Origin: Anas platyrhynchos
Taxonomy: Eukaryota > Chordata > Aves > Anseriformes > Anatidae
Length of the DNA: 64,000 nucleotides
NCBI RefSeq assembly: GCF_047663525.1
Contig: NC_092593.1
Coordinates: forward strand, 28,856,501-28,920,500
Direction: 5' to 3'
The notes beneath the pieces are model-generated. The model was not told where the DNA came from. It was given only the letters and a program-made list of their open reading frames with translations, and ran no database searches. How positions within the stretch are numbered: position 1 is the stretch's first letter; each line of letters starts with the position of its first letter. This document shows positions 52,925-63,115 of this stretch, piece by piece. The position numbers were made by a program, and so were the translations under genes.

Positions 52925-55900
52925 CTGGAAGAGAGCGTGACACCTCAGGACCCCGTGCACCCCTGAGGGCACCCCACCCACACGGGGAAGGAAAACAGCC
53001 CCAAAAAGGGGAATCCTCGGGATTTTTTTTTTTTTTTTTTGCTGGTAACCAGCTCCTCTGTTGAGAAAAGGAAGAAAAAAATGAAGCTCGGCTGCTGCTG
53101 TAGGTTGAGCTGCCATGTAGGTCAAATCCCCAGCTCTCATACGCTCGCTCAAGGTTACAAACCCGTTCCCTTTTATCAGCCCCACACCACAGCCGTAGCA
53201 CCATGTGCTCAGGTGCATGGAGAGGGGCCCGTTCCCAAAATCATTGCTGCTTGGGTCTTGGCTGGGTGTTTCCCCAGTGAGAATTTATGGCCTAAGCTTG
53301 AAATCTCTTTTAGGCATTTTGGGGAGAAAGGCTATTGAGAATTGATGAGGAAAGCACGGTTTGTTTGTCTTCCAGGCCCTGGTTCCCAGCTTAGCCCAAG
53401 ATAAGTCTAAGCATCCAGGAAACGCTTCACTAAGGCGCTTGTCAGCAGTTTTCCTAATCAAATATCAGTCCATTTTCCAGCAGCTCTGCTTCTCGTTATG
53501 TGCATCACAGCCCTCCTGCCCAAACGCTCACAGGCTGCCAGGCAGGGCGAGCCCCTGGCCACAGCAGGATGTGGCCAGTGCAAGTCAGCGGCTGCGTTAG
53601 GAGGCAGCATCACAAGCTCACAGCCAAGTGACATTTTGTTCTGCTTGCTGACTGCCATCCTCGCCATCACCTCCCAGAGCCTCTCTCCAGGACGGCTCTG
53701 CAAAACTCCCAGCAAAGGCCTCCAGATCCCAGAAAAATTACGCCTATTGCTCCCGGAAAAAAATTTAAATAAATGAAAGTACCTTGGGATACCATCAATA
53801 CCAGCTCGGCAGCACCGTTTCCTTGCTTGATGCCACCTGTGTGTGCTGAAGGCCTCAGCCATCGCATTCCTGTGCTCAAAAATCCTGCAAGACTTGGGCT
53901 TGAACGGTGGAATCACAGAGAGTGTGCCCAGGGCACATTTTTGTGCTGACTGTGACCGTGATGCCTGCTCCAGCACCCAGCCTGCCTCTTCTGCAGACTG
54001 CAAACCCCTAAGAGGGGGCCATGCACCACTATTTAATGACTAGTGCAAGCTGCCTGCACAGATGCCTTGAATAAAATCAGCCTGATGTCCTCACCTGTGA
54101 GCACTCTGCGCCTGTAGTGCCACTTTCCTTGGCCTGCCTTTGGATCACGGGTTCAGAGAGGGGCTCGCAGGCATCCCCTCGCTTTGCTGAAGCCCCCCAG
54201 GGAAACCAAAGCCCCTGGTTAAAGACTGGGGGGATGCACTGGTGGGGTTGGGGTGCCCTCCCCAGAAACACACCCCAGAAAGGGAACGTCCCACTTGGTG
54301 TCAGAGGGGACCGGTGCCGTGCTCCTGCCCGGGTGGGACCTGCTTGGCGCAAAGGGGAGAGAACAATCCTCCCCTGACCTGCGTTCCCATCACCCGGCTC
54401 GCTGTGCGTTTTACACAGACAGAGGCAATGATTTTAATGTCCCAGTGAGCAAGCTGTCGGGACGCATCAGCCTCAGCAGGCAGGCTGCAGTGATGGCTTC
54501 TCCTCCCAGGCGCTGCCCGGCAAGGAAAAACCAAGCGAGCGCCGTGCGCGCACGCGTGCCGCCGGTGCCCATTATTTCCCAGCCTTTTAATGAAGCATCC
54601 TCGGAGGCCACGTTCCTTAGGAGGGGAGGAAGGTGAGCAGCTCCTGCGGAGGAGCCGCCGGGGGCAGGCGGGGTGGGCAGAAGATGCAGGATGCGGCCGC
54701 CACCTGACGTGATGGGAGCTGAGCGCTCCGAGGCCGTCAGAGCTGCGGCAGCGGCGAGCTGAGAAAAGCCGAGAGCTGCATGAGCCGAGCTGACATCTGC
54801 CCCCTGGGTGGGTGCCTAATGAGCGGAGACATTGTCCATTTGGGGAGGCGAGGTGAAGGTAAAAGACTTCCCGGCTGACACCTCGCCGTCAGGGCACGGG
54901 CAGAGGCTCCAGCGTCCTGCATCCCCCCGTGCTCTCCACACTGCAGCGGTGCCGCAGCAGCTCGGGTGCGGGATGGCGCTCGGCGAAGCCCCGGCACCAC
55001 CCGCCAGCCCCCCGGCGCTTCCACAAACCCAGTTCAGTCAGTCCCTATAAATCCAGCCAGCCCGCTTGTCACCAGCTCTCCTCCAGCTTACCTCCAGCCC
55101 CTTTGCTACCCGCCACCTTCCCCAGTGCCTGCTGACGAGATGGGAGCGATGGAGCGGGAGAGAGGAGAGCCCCTTGTCGCTCCTCTCGCTCTTCACCTCC
55201 AGAAAACACGTCCCTAAAATACTCGTGAGCCAGAACCCCCCCAGTTTATCCCCAAAGCCCTATCAGGCACCGCAGGTCTGCCTGCAAAGCCCGTTTCTCT
55301 CCCCCTGCCTATGATGCTTTTCCCCCAGCCTGCCCCCACCTCCCTGCTTCCCCCTTGGCCACGGGGTTTTAGCGGGCACCCACCTCCCTGAAGCTGCCCC
55401 CCACTCCTCGAGCATCCCCGTGGCCTTCTACATGCTCACAAGAGCAGCTCTGGGGGCTCACTCCCAGGCTCTGCCTCTCCCCCCTCTCTGCTAACTGGCA
55501 AAAAAAGCCGCGGGGCACCCACAGACTGCAGGGGGCTGTGTGGAGGTCGGGCTGGCAGCCACATCCCAGCAGCCGTGCTGTCCCCCGTGCCTGGACGTTG
55601 CCCCACATCCCGCCCTATTTGTAGGGCAGCTGCTTGCAGCCCCTGCATTGGCAGCGGTGCTGCAAAACCCCGGGAGCAAACCCCAGAGTGGGGACAGCCA
55701 CTGGGCTCCTCCCAGCACCCACGGCCCCACCGGGCTGAGCAGATGGAGCGGCTGCAAATCCCCGTAAGCCAGGGCCAGGGAACTAATCTTTTAGAGGACA
55801 AATGGGTTGGTGAGGGGGAGGCTCAGCTTTTTGCCTTTCCCTCCCTCCTCAGGCCAAAGCCAGCAGAATCCAGAATCCTTCCTTTCTTTTGTGGGAGGAT

Positions 55901-56504
55901 GGGGTTTAGGTCCATTAAACAGGGCTGTTTGGGGTCATCCACAGGGGGACCATATTTGGGGACCCCCAGCGCAGAGCCCACCTGCAACAAAATGTCTTGG
56001 GGGAGATGGGGACTGAGGCTGGGCTAACAGGGACTCTGGGGCTGTTTCTCTGTACCTCGCCACGCACTCACCACCCTTCCCATCACAGCCCCACACATCC
56101 TGCAAGATCTCCCTCCTGATGCTGGGCGTCCCCGGGGCATCCTCCTCCTCCTGCTGCCCTCCCCTGGAGGGGCAGCCAGCCCCCGGAGCCACAGAGCACG
56201 CCGAGCAGCTGCAGCAGGAGCATCGTCCCCAAAGCTGACAGATGTCATAAATGTCAGGATTGTGCCTGCTGCCTTTTGGCACCGCAGCTCCCCAAGCTGC
56301 CTGCCTGCCTCCAGGTGCATTGCACGCAGCAGCCAAGGCCACCACGGCCCCACAGAGCAGCCGGCGGCACCTTCCCAGGGAATGGTCTTTTCTCAGGGAC
56401 ACCCCGGGGTCTGCTTCCTACAGCTCCCCAAAACATTGCCTTTGTGTTCTCTGTCACGTAAAAGCCTTTACACAGTGAATTATTTTGGTGTTTGAACAAA
56501 GGAA

Positions 56505-56578
56505 GGAGTCGTGGGGTGATTTGGGCTGGGAGCATCTCCGGAGGTCTCTGGTCCAGCTCACGCCTTGAGCAGGACAAC
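56505..56578 (-). mobile_element. CR1-like fragment
   Basis: Resembles a reverse-oriented CR1 3' end: GTGATTTGGGCTGGGAGC, then CCGGAGGTCTCTGGTCCAGC and CCTTGAGCAGGACAACACC. Short and diverged. Confidence 0.5.
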
Positions 56579-56900
56579 ACCAGGCTGATTGAAGCTGTGT
56601 CCAGCTGGGATTATTTCACCCTGAAAGCTCAAAAATTTGTGTGAATTCCTGAGCACAGATGCTGGCACAAAGCCGAGCAAGAGCAGTTCCCCCAAAACAT
56701 ATAAAAAGGAGGTGAGTTTTGGTTTGGGACACATCCCTTCCAAGCCAGAGAGATGCAGAGAGGCGCAGCCCCGACGTGGACCTGCTGCTGTTCCTCTGAC
56801 ACCATCCCCGAGGCAGACGTCAGCCCTGCTCCACAGGGCTCAGCAGCAGCACTAGATGGCAACCCAGCACCGCCAAGCAGCCCGGCTGCGCCTGGGCCGG

Positions 56901-56984
56901 AGCTTATTCATCCCTTTTCCAAGCTTATTCATCCCTTTTCCAGGTTTATTCATCCCTTTTCCAAGCTTATTCATCCCATTTCCA
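56901..56984. repeat. 21-bp minisatellite, four copies
   Basis: Four tandem copies of a 21-bp unit (AGCTTATTCATCCCTTTTCC plus A) at 56901, 56922, 56943 and 56964, with one to three changes each. Because 21 is a multiple of three, frames stay open through it on both strands. Confidence 0.95.
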
Positions 56985-58329
56985 GCATTTGGGGAGACAG
57001 CAGCAGCTCGGTCCTTCCCCCCTGCCCGTGCGCCCTCGTGCACGGCCGCTTCCCAAAACCCTCGCCTCGTTTTGGGAGCACGAGGCTGAGCCCGTGCTCG
57101 AAACCAGCAGGGACCTCGCCATAAATCACCACGCTTCCCATGTCCCCGGGGCAGGGGCATGCCCGCCAGCCTCGTGGCATGGAGTGGCCTGGCCCTGGCC
57201 TCCCCTCCAGCCTCCCCTGTGCCTCTGTCCCCCGCTTACCCCCGGGGACGGTCCCCAGCACGGCGCGGCGCGGAGACGCATCTGGTGGCGTTGGGTCTGC
57301 AGCACCTCGTGCCCTGCGGATGACAGGGAGGGGAGTTGAAGGGATGCTGCACCCCAAACCCCCGGGGACAGCCCCCTGCTTGCACCCCGGGGACCCTCCA
57401 GGCGCGTCTGCATTTTCAGGGAGCCGTCACCTTGCGCCCGCCAGCACAACAGGTTTGCTGCTCCTCGGCGGTAGCTGGCGGCAGGGGAGCGTGAGTCATC
57501 CTCCAGCCTCTGCCCTTGAAAGCCAGCCAAGGCGTAAAAGCTTTTACCGCACCCTGATGCAAAGCAGCCAGCAGCAGGACACCCGAGACAAGCTCTGGGG
57601 TTAACCCCTTCTGGTGAGATGCCGGCTCCAGGACCCTCGGTCACCACCACGAGGGCTGTCTGCACCCCAGGGACGAGGCCACCCTCCATGGGTGGCAGGG
57701 AGCCCCGGCAGAGCAGTGACAAACCACCAGAAACCACCAGAGATGGGTAAATCAGAGGGCAGAGCCACACAGAGGCGTTGAGCATCCCGACCCCAGCAGA
57801 GCGGTGCGGGAACCCCAGTCTGGTCTGGCTGGCTTGGGGGCTTCAGGTTAGGGGCGAGGATGGGCTGAACAAACAGGTAGAAGCAACCCCAAAAATAAGG
57901 CAGACACTTTGCAGTGCTTTGTTTTGCTGTTTTCTAAGGAAAACATTTGGTTCGATCACTTCCAAATGCTGTCTTAATTCAGCCACGGGTGGGTGGGAGT
58001 GGGCTTCAGCCCCGAAACGAGCCCACGCTCGCCTGGGGCCTCTGCACAGCCCAGGGGAACAAGACGGGGTCCTGGCTGCACCCGGAGCACAAGGGCCGAG
58101 CATCTTCTGACCCACCCCGAGGCTGCTGGCACTGCTTTTGGCACTTGCCTGGGACTGCGTGGCAGAGCTGCGCCTCCGCAGTTTAGACACAAGTTTGGGC
58201 AGGGGGTTCCCCATCGCATCCTCCCAGATGGAAATACATCCTCCTAGAAAGCCCGGGTAGCTCACAGGGATTTGGGGTGCCTTCCTCACCTCCCACGGGG
58301 CTCTCCCCAACCAGAGCTGTGACCCCGGG

Positions 58330-59330
58330 ACGTGGGGCTCTGTGCCATTCCCGGGGGGCCATGCAGCATCCGCGCCGGGGTGGGGACGCTCCGCAGCGCT
58401 GCGGCCGCCGGAGGAGGTGGGATGCCCGATGATTTAGGGTGCTCGGAGATGTGTGCTCCAAAAAAAAAAAGGGGTCCAGGCCCTCTTCCTCCCCCAGCTG
58501 TGGGTGCGGTGAGGAGTTTGCTCGGCGGGCGCTTGGAGGTGCAGAGCGGGGGGCTCGACGTGCCTTTGTTGCGCACCCGAAAAGCAGCAGCACAGCATCC
58601 CCGCCGCCACCCCGCAGGGCCCACGCGTGCTTCCCCCTGCATTGTCCCGCGTGGGGACAGCGAACTTTGGGGTTTGTTGGGAGCTGCCCTCGCCCAGCCA
58701 AGCGGCGTGCCGGGATGGGAGCCAACTCCGAGCGGAGCGGGAGATGGCACGGCCCCGCCGGGGGTCGGGGACACCTTCCCGGAGCGCTGCTGCCCGGGGA
58801 GAGCATCCTCGGCCCGGCAGAAAGCAGGGGGCTGCCCCCGCACCTTGCCCACTGGGAACCCCGCCGCCCCCAGCCCTAGGCACCCGCGGGGGAGCCAAGT
58901 CCCGGGGAAGGGGAGGAATTCCTACCTGCCCCCCGGACGGACGCACGGACAGACGGACGGATGGAGCGACGGCCGGGCGGGCTCTGGAGAGGATGGGGAG
59001 GGCTGGGGGCTGCCGGGGGCAGGGTACAGGAGGGGGCCGGGAAGGGAGGAGAGGGGCAGGGGGGAGCGGGGAGGGAGGCTGGGGAAGGGGCCGGCGGGGG
59101 GGGAGGCCGCCGGGCGCGGCGGGGCTGGCTCCGAGCGCGGCGGCTGCGGGAGCTGGGTGCGCCCTGCCCGGCCCCGCAGGCCCTGCCCACCCCGGCGAGC
59201 TGAGCCCCCCCGTCCTGCCTCTCTGCCTGCCCGCTGCATGCCCGGCCCTCCCCTCCCTGCCACCCGGGGACCGCCACCGGCAGCCCGGCGGGGCAGCGGG
59301 GGATGCCAGCCCTGTGCTCCCTGGGGGTGC
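58330..59330. promoter_or_regulatory. CpG island, probable PCBP3 promoter region
   Basis: Very CpG- and GC-rich with no TATA-like motif. On the minus strand a donor-like CAG then GTAGGA lies at 58926-58923, so the bases to its right could be a 5' noncoding exon of PCBP3. Assignment to PCBP3 is inference from position and strand. Confidence 0.5.
58933..58971. repeat. (GGAC)n tetranucleotide repeat in a CpG island
   Basis: About nine degenerate GGAC, GGAT and AGAC units inside the CpG island. It is the third such array in the window. Confidence 0.85.
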
Positions 59331-59524
59331 TGCCCCGTGATGGTGCAGCCGGGGGTGCCCCCGCTCCCCTGGGAGCTGGGGGTGGTGGAGGGGGGCTGCT
59401 GAGAGCTGGATGCCGGGCTGTGTGGCTGGGGGGCGCGGGCGGTGCTGCGGGGGGTCCCACCAGGGTCCCCAGGGTGCTAGGGGTGCGCACCCGGGGGCTC
59501 CTGATCCCGGGTCCTGCAGCACAT

Positions 59525-59611
59525 GAGAATTATGGAAGGGCTTGGGTAGGACGGGACCTTAGAGGTCAGCCAACTCCAACCCCCTGCCACGGGCAGGGAT
59601 GCCACCCAAGG
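59525..59611 (-). mobile_element. CR1 LINE 3'-end fragment
   Basis: A close match to the reverse complement of bird CR1 tails: GAATTATGGAAGGGCTTGGG, then GGGACCTTAGAGGTCA, CCAACTCCAACCCCCTGCCA and GGGCAGGGATGCCACCC. It is the clearest evidence for a bird in this window. Confidence 0.75.
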
Positions 59612-59620
59612 GAGGGACCT

Positions 59621-59680
59621 GGCTCTTACAGATAACCAACGGCCCCTACAAATAACCAACGGCCCCTACAAATAACCAAC
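59621..59680. repeat. 20-bp tandem repeat, three copies
   Basis: Three copies of GGCCCCTACAAATAACCAAC; the first is diverged. It abuts the CR1 fragment. Confidence 0.9.
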
Positions 59681-60360
59681 AGTCCCAACAGGCCTCTCTG
59701 GTCGCTTTCAAAGGGACGAGGTAAAACAAGAACTCCCCGGTGAAGCCTGTGCACACCCCAATTTCTCCGGGGCTGCTTTTCAAGCCAGCACCCAGCAGCG
59801 TGGCAAAGCCAGAGCCCTGCCTGCAGGATGGGCATGGGATGGGGGATACCCAGCAGGGTGTGCACCCACCCGGCACGTCCCCATCCAAACAACACATCCC
59901 GGCTCTGTTTGGCTGAGAAAAGAAGGGGAAAAAAAGGTAGACAACTAAATTTAGCTGGGGTTACTGGGCTGTCCTCATGGGAAGCCCCTGGGTACAAGGG
60001 GGTCTGCCCCCCCCACGTCCCCCAGGCTGGGCAGCACCAGCAATGCCCGGACTGGGAGCCCAGTTCCGTGCTGCCAGGCGGGTGCGGGGGCATCATAAAT
60101 ATTTCAGCGGAGTAGCCGAGGCTTGTCAGGTCGCATTTGCTTCTGGCAGAATAACTGCGAGGGAAGGGGGCGGGAGGATGCTCCCCGGCTCTCTCCTGCG
60201 CCACGGCCCCGCAGAGGGGGCACAGGGGGGCACCAGCCCCGGGTCCTGCTCCTGGGGGTCTCCACCTCCTCCTCCTTCGCCTCTAAGCGTGCTCTCTCCT
60301 CCGGGCCCGGTGTAGGGCCATGGTTCGGTCCCTGCTGTGCTGACAGCCGGGTCCCACCCC
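59681..60360. other. Spacer between CpG islands
   Basis: No gene or repeat is recognised in these 680 bases. Confidence 0.6.
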
Positions 60361-60582
60361 GGTGATGCCCCCGGGGGCAGGCAGAGCTGTCCCGCAGGCT
60401 GGCAACGCGCGGGGCAATATTTGGGAAATGCCCCGTTTCTGGCTTCCTGCGGGAGATGCTGCCAGGGCTGGGGTTTGCGCACAGCCCCGGTTATAGGGTT
60501 ACCGGCACGCCATGCGCAGCCCTCCCCTCCTGCTTCCTCCTCCTCTTCCTCCCGTCTCCTCCTCCCCTTCCTCCTGCCCTCT

Positions 60583-60606
60583 GCGCCCTGGGGCTTGTAG
60601 TTCCCG
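60583..60606 (-). promoter_or_regulatory. ZNF143-like binding site
   Basis: Minus strand GGAACTACAAGCCCCAGGGC fits the ACTACAANTCCCAG consensus with one mismatch, at the T of TCCC (CCCC here). Confidence 0.6.
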
Positions 60607-60629
60607 AGCCCCCGCGCACATGGGGCGCG

Positions 60630-60645
60630 ACTACATTTCCCGAGG
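60630..60645 (+). promoter_or_regulatory. ZNF143-like binding site
   Basis: Plus strand ACTACATTTCCCGAGG fits the same consensus. It lies about 25 bases from the first site in opposite orientation. Confidence 0.55.
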
Positions 60646-60660
60646 GACCCCCAAATCTTT

Positions 60661-60692
60661 TTCCTCCTCCTCCTCCTCTTCCTCCTCCTCCT
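60661..60692. repeat. (TCC)n repeat
   Basis: About ten TCC or TTCC units. A looser TCC-rich run also lies at about 60527-60575. Confidence 0.85.
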
Positions 60693-60719
60693 CGTGTCCC
60701 GCTCCGGCGGCAGCGGGCC

Positions 60720-60752
60720 GGCCCCGCCGCCCCCATGCCCGCTGCCCCACAG
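60720..60752 (+). other. SLC19A1: Possible 3' end of an SLC19A1 noncoding exon
   Basis: Ends at a consensus donor (CAG then GTACGG). It carries a short ATG-led frame (60735). Start unknown; exon status is inferred from the donor and the promoter-like surroundings. Confidence 0.35.
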
Positions 60753-60960
60753 GTACGGCCGGGCACCCCCATCGCCATCGCGCACCCCAAATCCCCCCCG
60801 GCGTCCTGAGGAGCTCCCCTGCCCCGAGGGAGCGCCCCAAAGGGATTCCCTGGGCGGGGGGCTTTTTGGGGGGCTTTCCCCTCTCCCCTTGCGCAGGTCC
60901 CCCCGCACCGTGCCCCCCCGGGGTGTCCCCTGGCCAAGGTCACCGGGCGATGCGTCCTGC

Positions 60961-62807
60961 TGGCCCTGGCACCGCTTGGCTCTGGGGAGGGCTCCGGGGG
61001 GCTGCCGGGGGCATCCCACGGGGATGGAGGGATGGAGCCGGGGTTGGGGACCCCCGTGTGTCCTGCCAGCCCCTTGGGGACAGTGACACAGCTGCCAGGG
61101 GACCACTCAGACAGAGCTCAGCCCCCTCGCGGAGCACCTGCTCCTGGTGGGATGCAGCCCCCCGGGGTGGGCACCAACTGGAAACTGTGCTCGGCCACAT
61201 CGGCAGCCCAGCGCCGTGATGAGCCCGAGCCGGGGCAGAGTCCAGGCTGGCCGGGCGCTGGGGACACGGGGCGGGCGCTGCGGGGGGTTCGCTGCCTGCC
61301 CCTTGCCCTGCCCGGCCCCGTCCTGCTGAGCGCAGCGTGGCACGGCTGCTGGGTGCTGGGTGCTGGGTGCTGGGTGCTGGGCTCGGGGGGCCAGGTGGGC
61401 CGTAGGAAACAGCGCTGATCCCTCGAGGAATGGCAGGCGTGCCGGGGCAGGCGAGGGCTTGTCGTGCCGCCGGCTTGGTTTTCCTAATTCTGTGTCTGCT
61501 TCGGATCCACGCCGTCCCCCGGGCTCCGCGCGCGCCCGTGTGAGAGGTAGGTGGGAGCTGCTGGCACGGCTGAGGGGTCTGGGCACGGTGCTGAGTCACC
61601 GGCACGGCAACCCCACAGGAACGCGGCCGACGGGCGAGTCCCGGTGCCGACCTCTCCATCGGGGCTGGCACGGGTTGGGACGTGCTGCGGGCCCACAGGC
61701 ATTTGGGGACGGGGCGTTTGAGCAACCATGACCGGGCGTTCCACAATCCATGGGTCAGCGGGTTTGTAGACCTTGGTCTGGCGGCGTGGATTCACGCCCG
61801 TGGGTTTTATCGCTCGCCGCGTGCCGCCGGGGAGGGCACCGGGGCGTGGGGCACGGCGTCTGCTGCGGGGGCGAGGAAGGGGCTGGGAGCCTGTGGGCCC
61901 CTCTCCTCTTTCGGTTTTGCGCATCCCCTCCCTCGTTCGGGTTTGAAAGGCCGGAAGGAAGGGAACCACGGGTGTTCTCGGTGAGGATGAATAGGTAGCA
62001 AAACCCCGCCGCCTAGGAAGACAAAAGCAGGCAGGGAAAGGGCATTGTGGGGTCAGGGGTGTTAGAGGAAGGGAGTGGGGAGCTGTGGGGCCGCATGGGG
62101 TGGAACGAGTGGGCTGGTTGGGGGCAGCTCCTGGACGTGCTGTCCAGCAGCTTGAACGCTGATCCAGGGCCCTGCCTCCCCCAGCCCCATCCCGTGACCG
62201 CTAATCAGGCCTCCTGCCTTCCCGCTGCCAGGTTCAGGGATCTGAGCGTTTAATCCTCCATCAGACCATGAACCTCGTGATGGCCCTGGGGCACTTCTCA
62301 CTTCCCCCTGGCCGCTGCCATGCCTGCCTCTGGTGCCCCAAAAGCCCCACCAGCACAGCCAGCCCCGCGCTGGGCACACGTTAACTCACTTATTTTGTGC
62401 TGGGCTGGGGCTGGCACTGCCCGTTCTGTGCCCCTGAACCTGGTATTCGGCCGTCTCGCCCTCCCCATCCCCTGGGCAAACATCCTGAGCAGCTCATCCC
62501 AAAGGGGAGCATTGCTTTGGGGAGGGGGCAACCCCCCCGTGGCTTCAAAACAGGAGGGAAGGGCGGTGGTGAGGGTGGGGGAGGATGGGCAGCGCGGCGC
62601 GTGCATCCGTCAGATCTTTATGCGTGCTTTGAAAACGCCGCCCGAACCGGGGGGGGGCCTCCTTCTGCAATAATAAAGCCTTTTTTCTGATCTCTGCGGG
62701 CTCCTGTTGTTGCAGGAACGTCTCCCGGGGAGAGAAGGTAGCGGTATTTATTTGCCTTGCTGCTCTGGAGGGGTTGGATCCCGTGCCAAACGCTTCTCTC
62801 TCCCCAG
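60961..62807 (+). other. SLC19A1: Presumed SLC19A1 intron 1 or 5' flank
   Basis: GC-rich. It contains a GGGTGCT heptamer array (61351-61383), a CpG-rich patch at 61430-61960 and AATAAA on the plus strand near 62671. No coding exon is recognised. Confidence 0.5.
61345..61383. repeat. (GGGTGCT)n heptamer repeat, G-quadruplex candidate
   Basis: Five GGG runs spaced exactly four bases apart (TGCT loops) at 61351, 61358, 61365, 61372 and 61379, followed by GGGGGG. This satisfies the usual G-quadruplex pattern. Confidence 0.85.
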
Positions 62808-62941
62808 ACGCCGCGGCGGCGTGTCCTTCGATGTGCCGAGGGGTGCCCGCGGCTGCAGAGGAGCAGCTCGGTGTGGCAGCACCCTCCTAGATGACGGTGC
62901 CGGGGCCGGAGCTGCCGTCCCACCGCCGCGCCACCAGCACC
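62808..62941 (+). other. SLC19A1: SLC19A1 5' UTR part of coding exon 1
   Basis: Starts after a strong acceptor (CTTCTCTCTCCCCAG, AG at 62806-62807). It contains an upstream ORF at 62831-62890. An alternative acceptor lies at 62714-62715 (GTTGTTGCAG). Confidence 0.55.
62831..62890 (+). other. Upstream ORF in the SLC19A1 leader (19 codons plus stop)
   Basis: ATG at 62831 to TAG at 62888-62890. The stop is followed immediately by another ATG (62891), which is in frame with SLC19A1 and 17 codons before the preferred start. Confidence 0.6.
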
Positions 62942-63115
62942 ATGGCCAAGCAGGATGAGAGCAAGAAGCCGCCCTCGGAGACGGCGCCGGACCAGCGCTG
63001 GAAGCTGCAGGTCTTCTACCTCTGCTTCTACGGCTTCATGACGCAGATCCGGCCCGGGGAGAGCTTCATCACCCCCTACCTGCTGGGGCCCGACCAGAAC
63101 TTCACACGGGAGGAG
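62942..63115 (+). CDS. SLC19A1: SLC19A1 coding exon 1 (TM1)
   Basis: 58 codons from MAKQDESKKPPSE to NFTREE, ending in phase 0 at donor GTGAGT. It contains TM1 and RPGES, part of the substrate path in the human carrier. Confidence 0.93.

Larger units (their letters stand above)
48121..58300 (-). other. Presumed PCBP3 5' intron or intergenic region (distal)
   Basis: No protein gene is recognised. It contains a candidate small exon (52844-52924), a poly-T run near 53022-53040, a CpG-rich patch near 54520-54760, a CR1-like fragment (56505-56578) and a 21-bp minisatellite (56901-56984). Confidence 0.6.
60360..60960 (+). promoter_or_regulatory. SLC19A1: CpG island, probable SLC19A1 promoter
   Basis: CpG-rich, TATA-less sequence with two ZNF143-like sites and CCT-rich tracts. 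A good plus-strand donor, CCACAG then GTACGG (60753), lies just downstream, so a 5' noncoding exon may end at 60752. The link to SLC19A1, about 2 kb away, is inference from strand and position. Confidence 0.5.

Noticed and set aside
56856..57089. Frame with FIPFPSL heptapeptide repeats
   Set aside because: It is produced by the 21-bp minisatellite. No evidence of transcription, splicing or homology.
58332..59522. Long open frames on both strands (356 codons plus, 362 codons minus)
   Set aside because: They lie in a CpG island where stop codons are rare by composition. The products are low-complexity Pro/Gly/Arg/Ala sequences without domains, and the two strands overlap each other.
60126..61106. 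326-codon minus-strand frame
   Set aside because: GC-driven open frame with E/R-rich low complexity from a TCC repeat. No domain and no splice support.
62891..62941. Start of SLC19A1 at the first in-frame ATG (62891)
   Set aside because: It has a weak context (TAG before ATG, A at +4), whereas ATG 62942 sits in CACCATGG. Kept as an alternative only.
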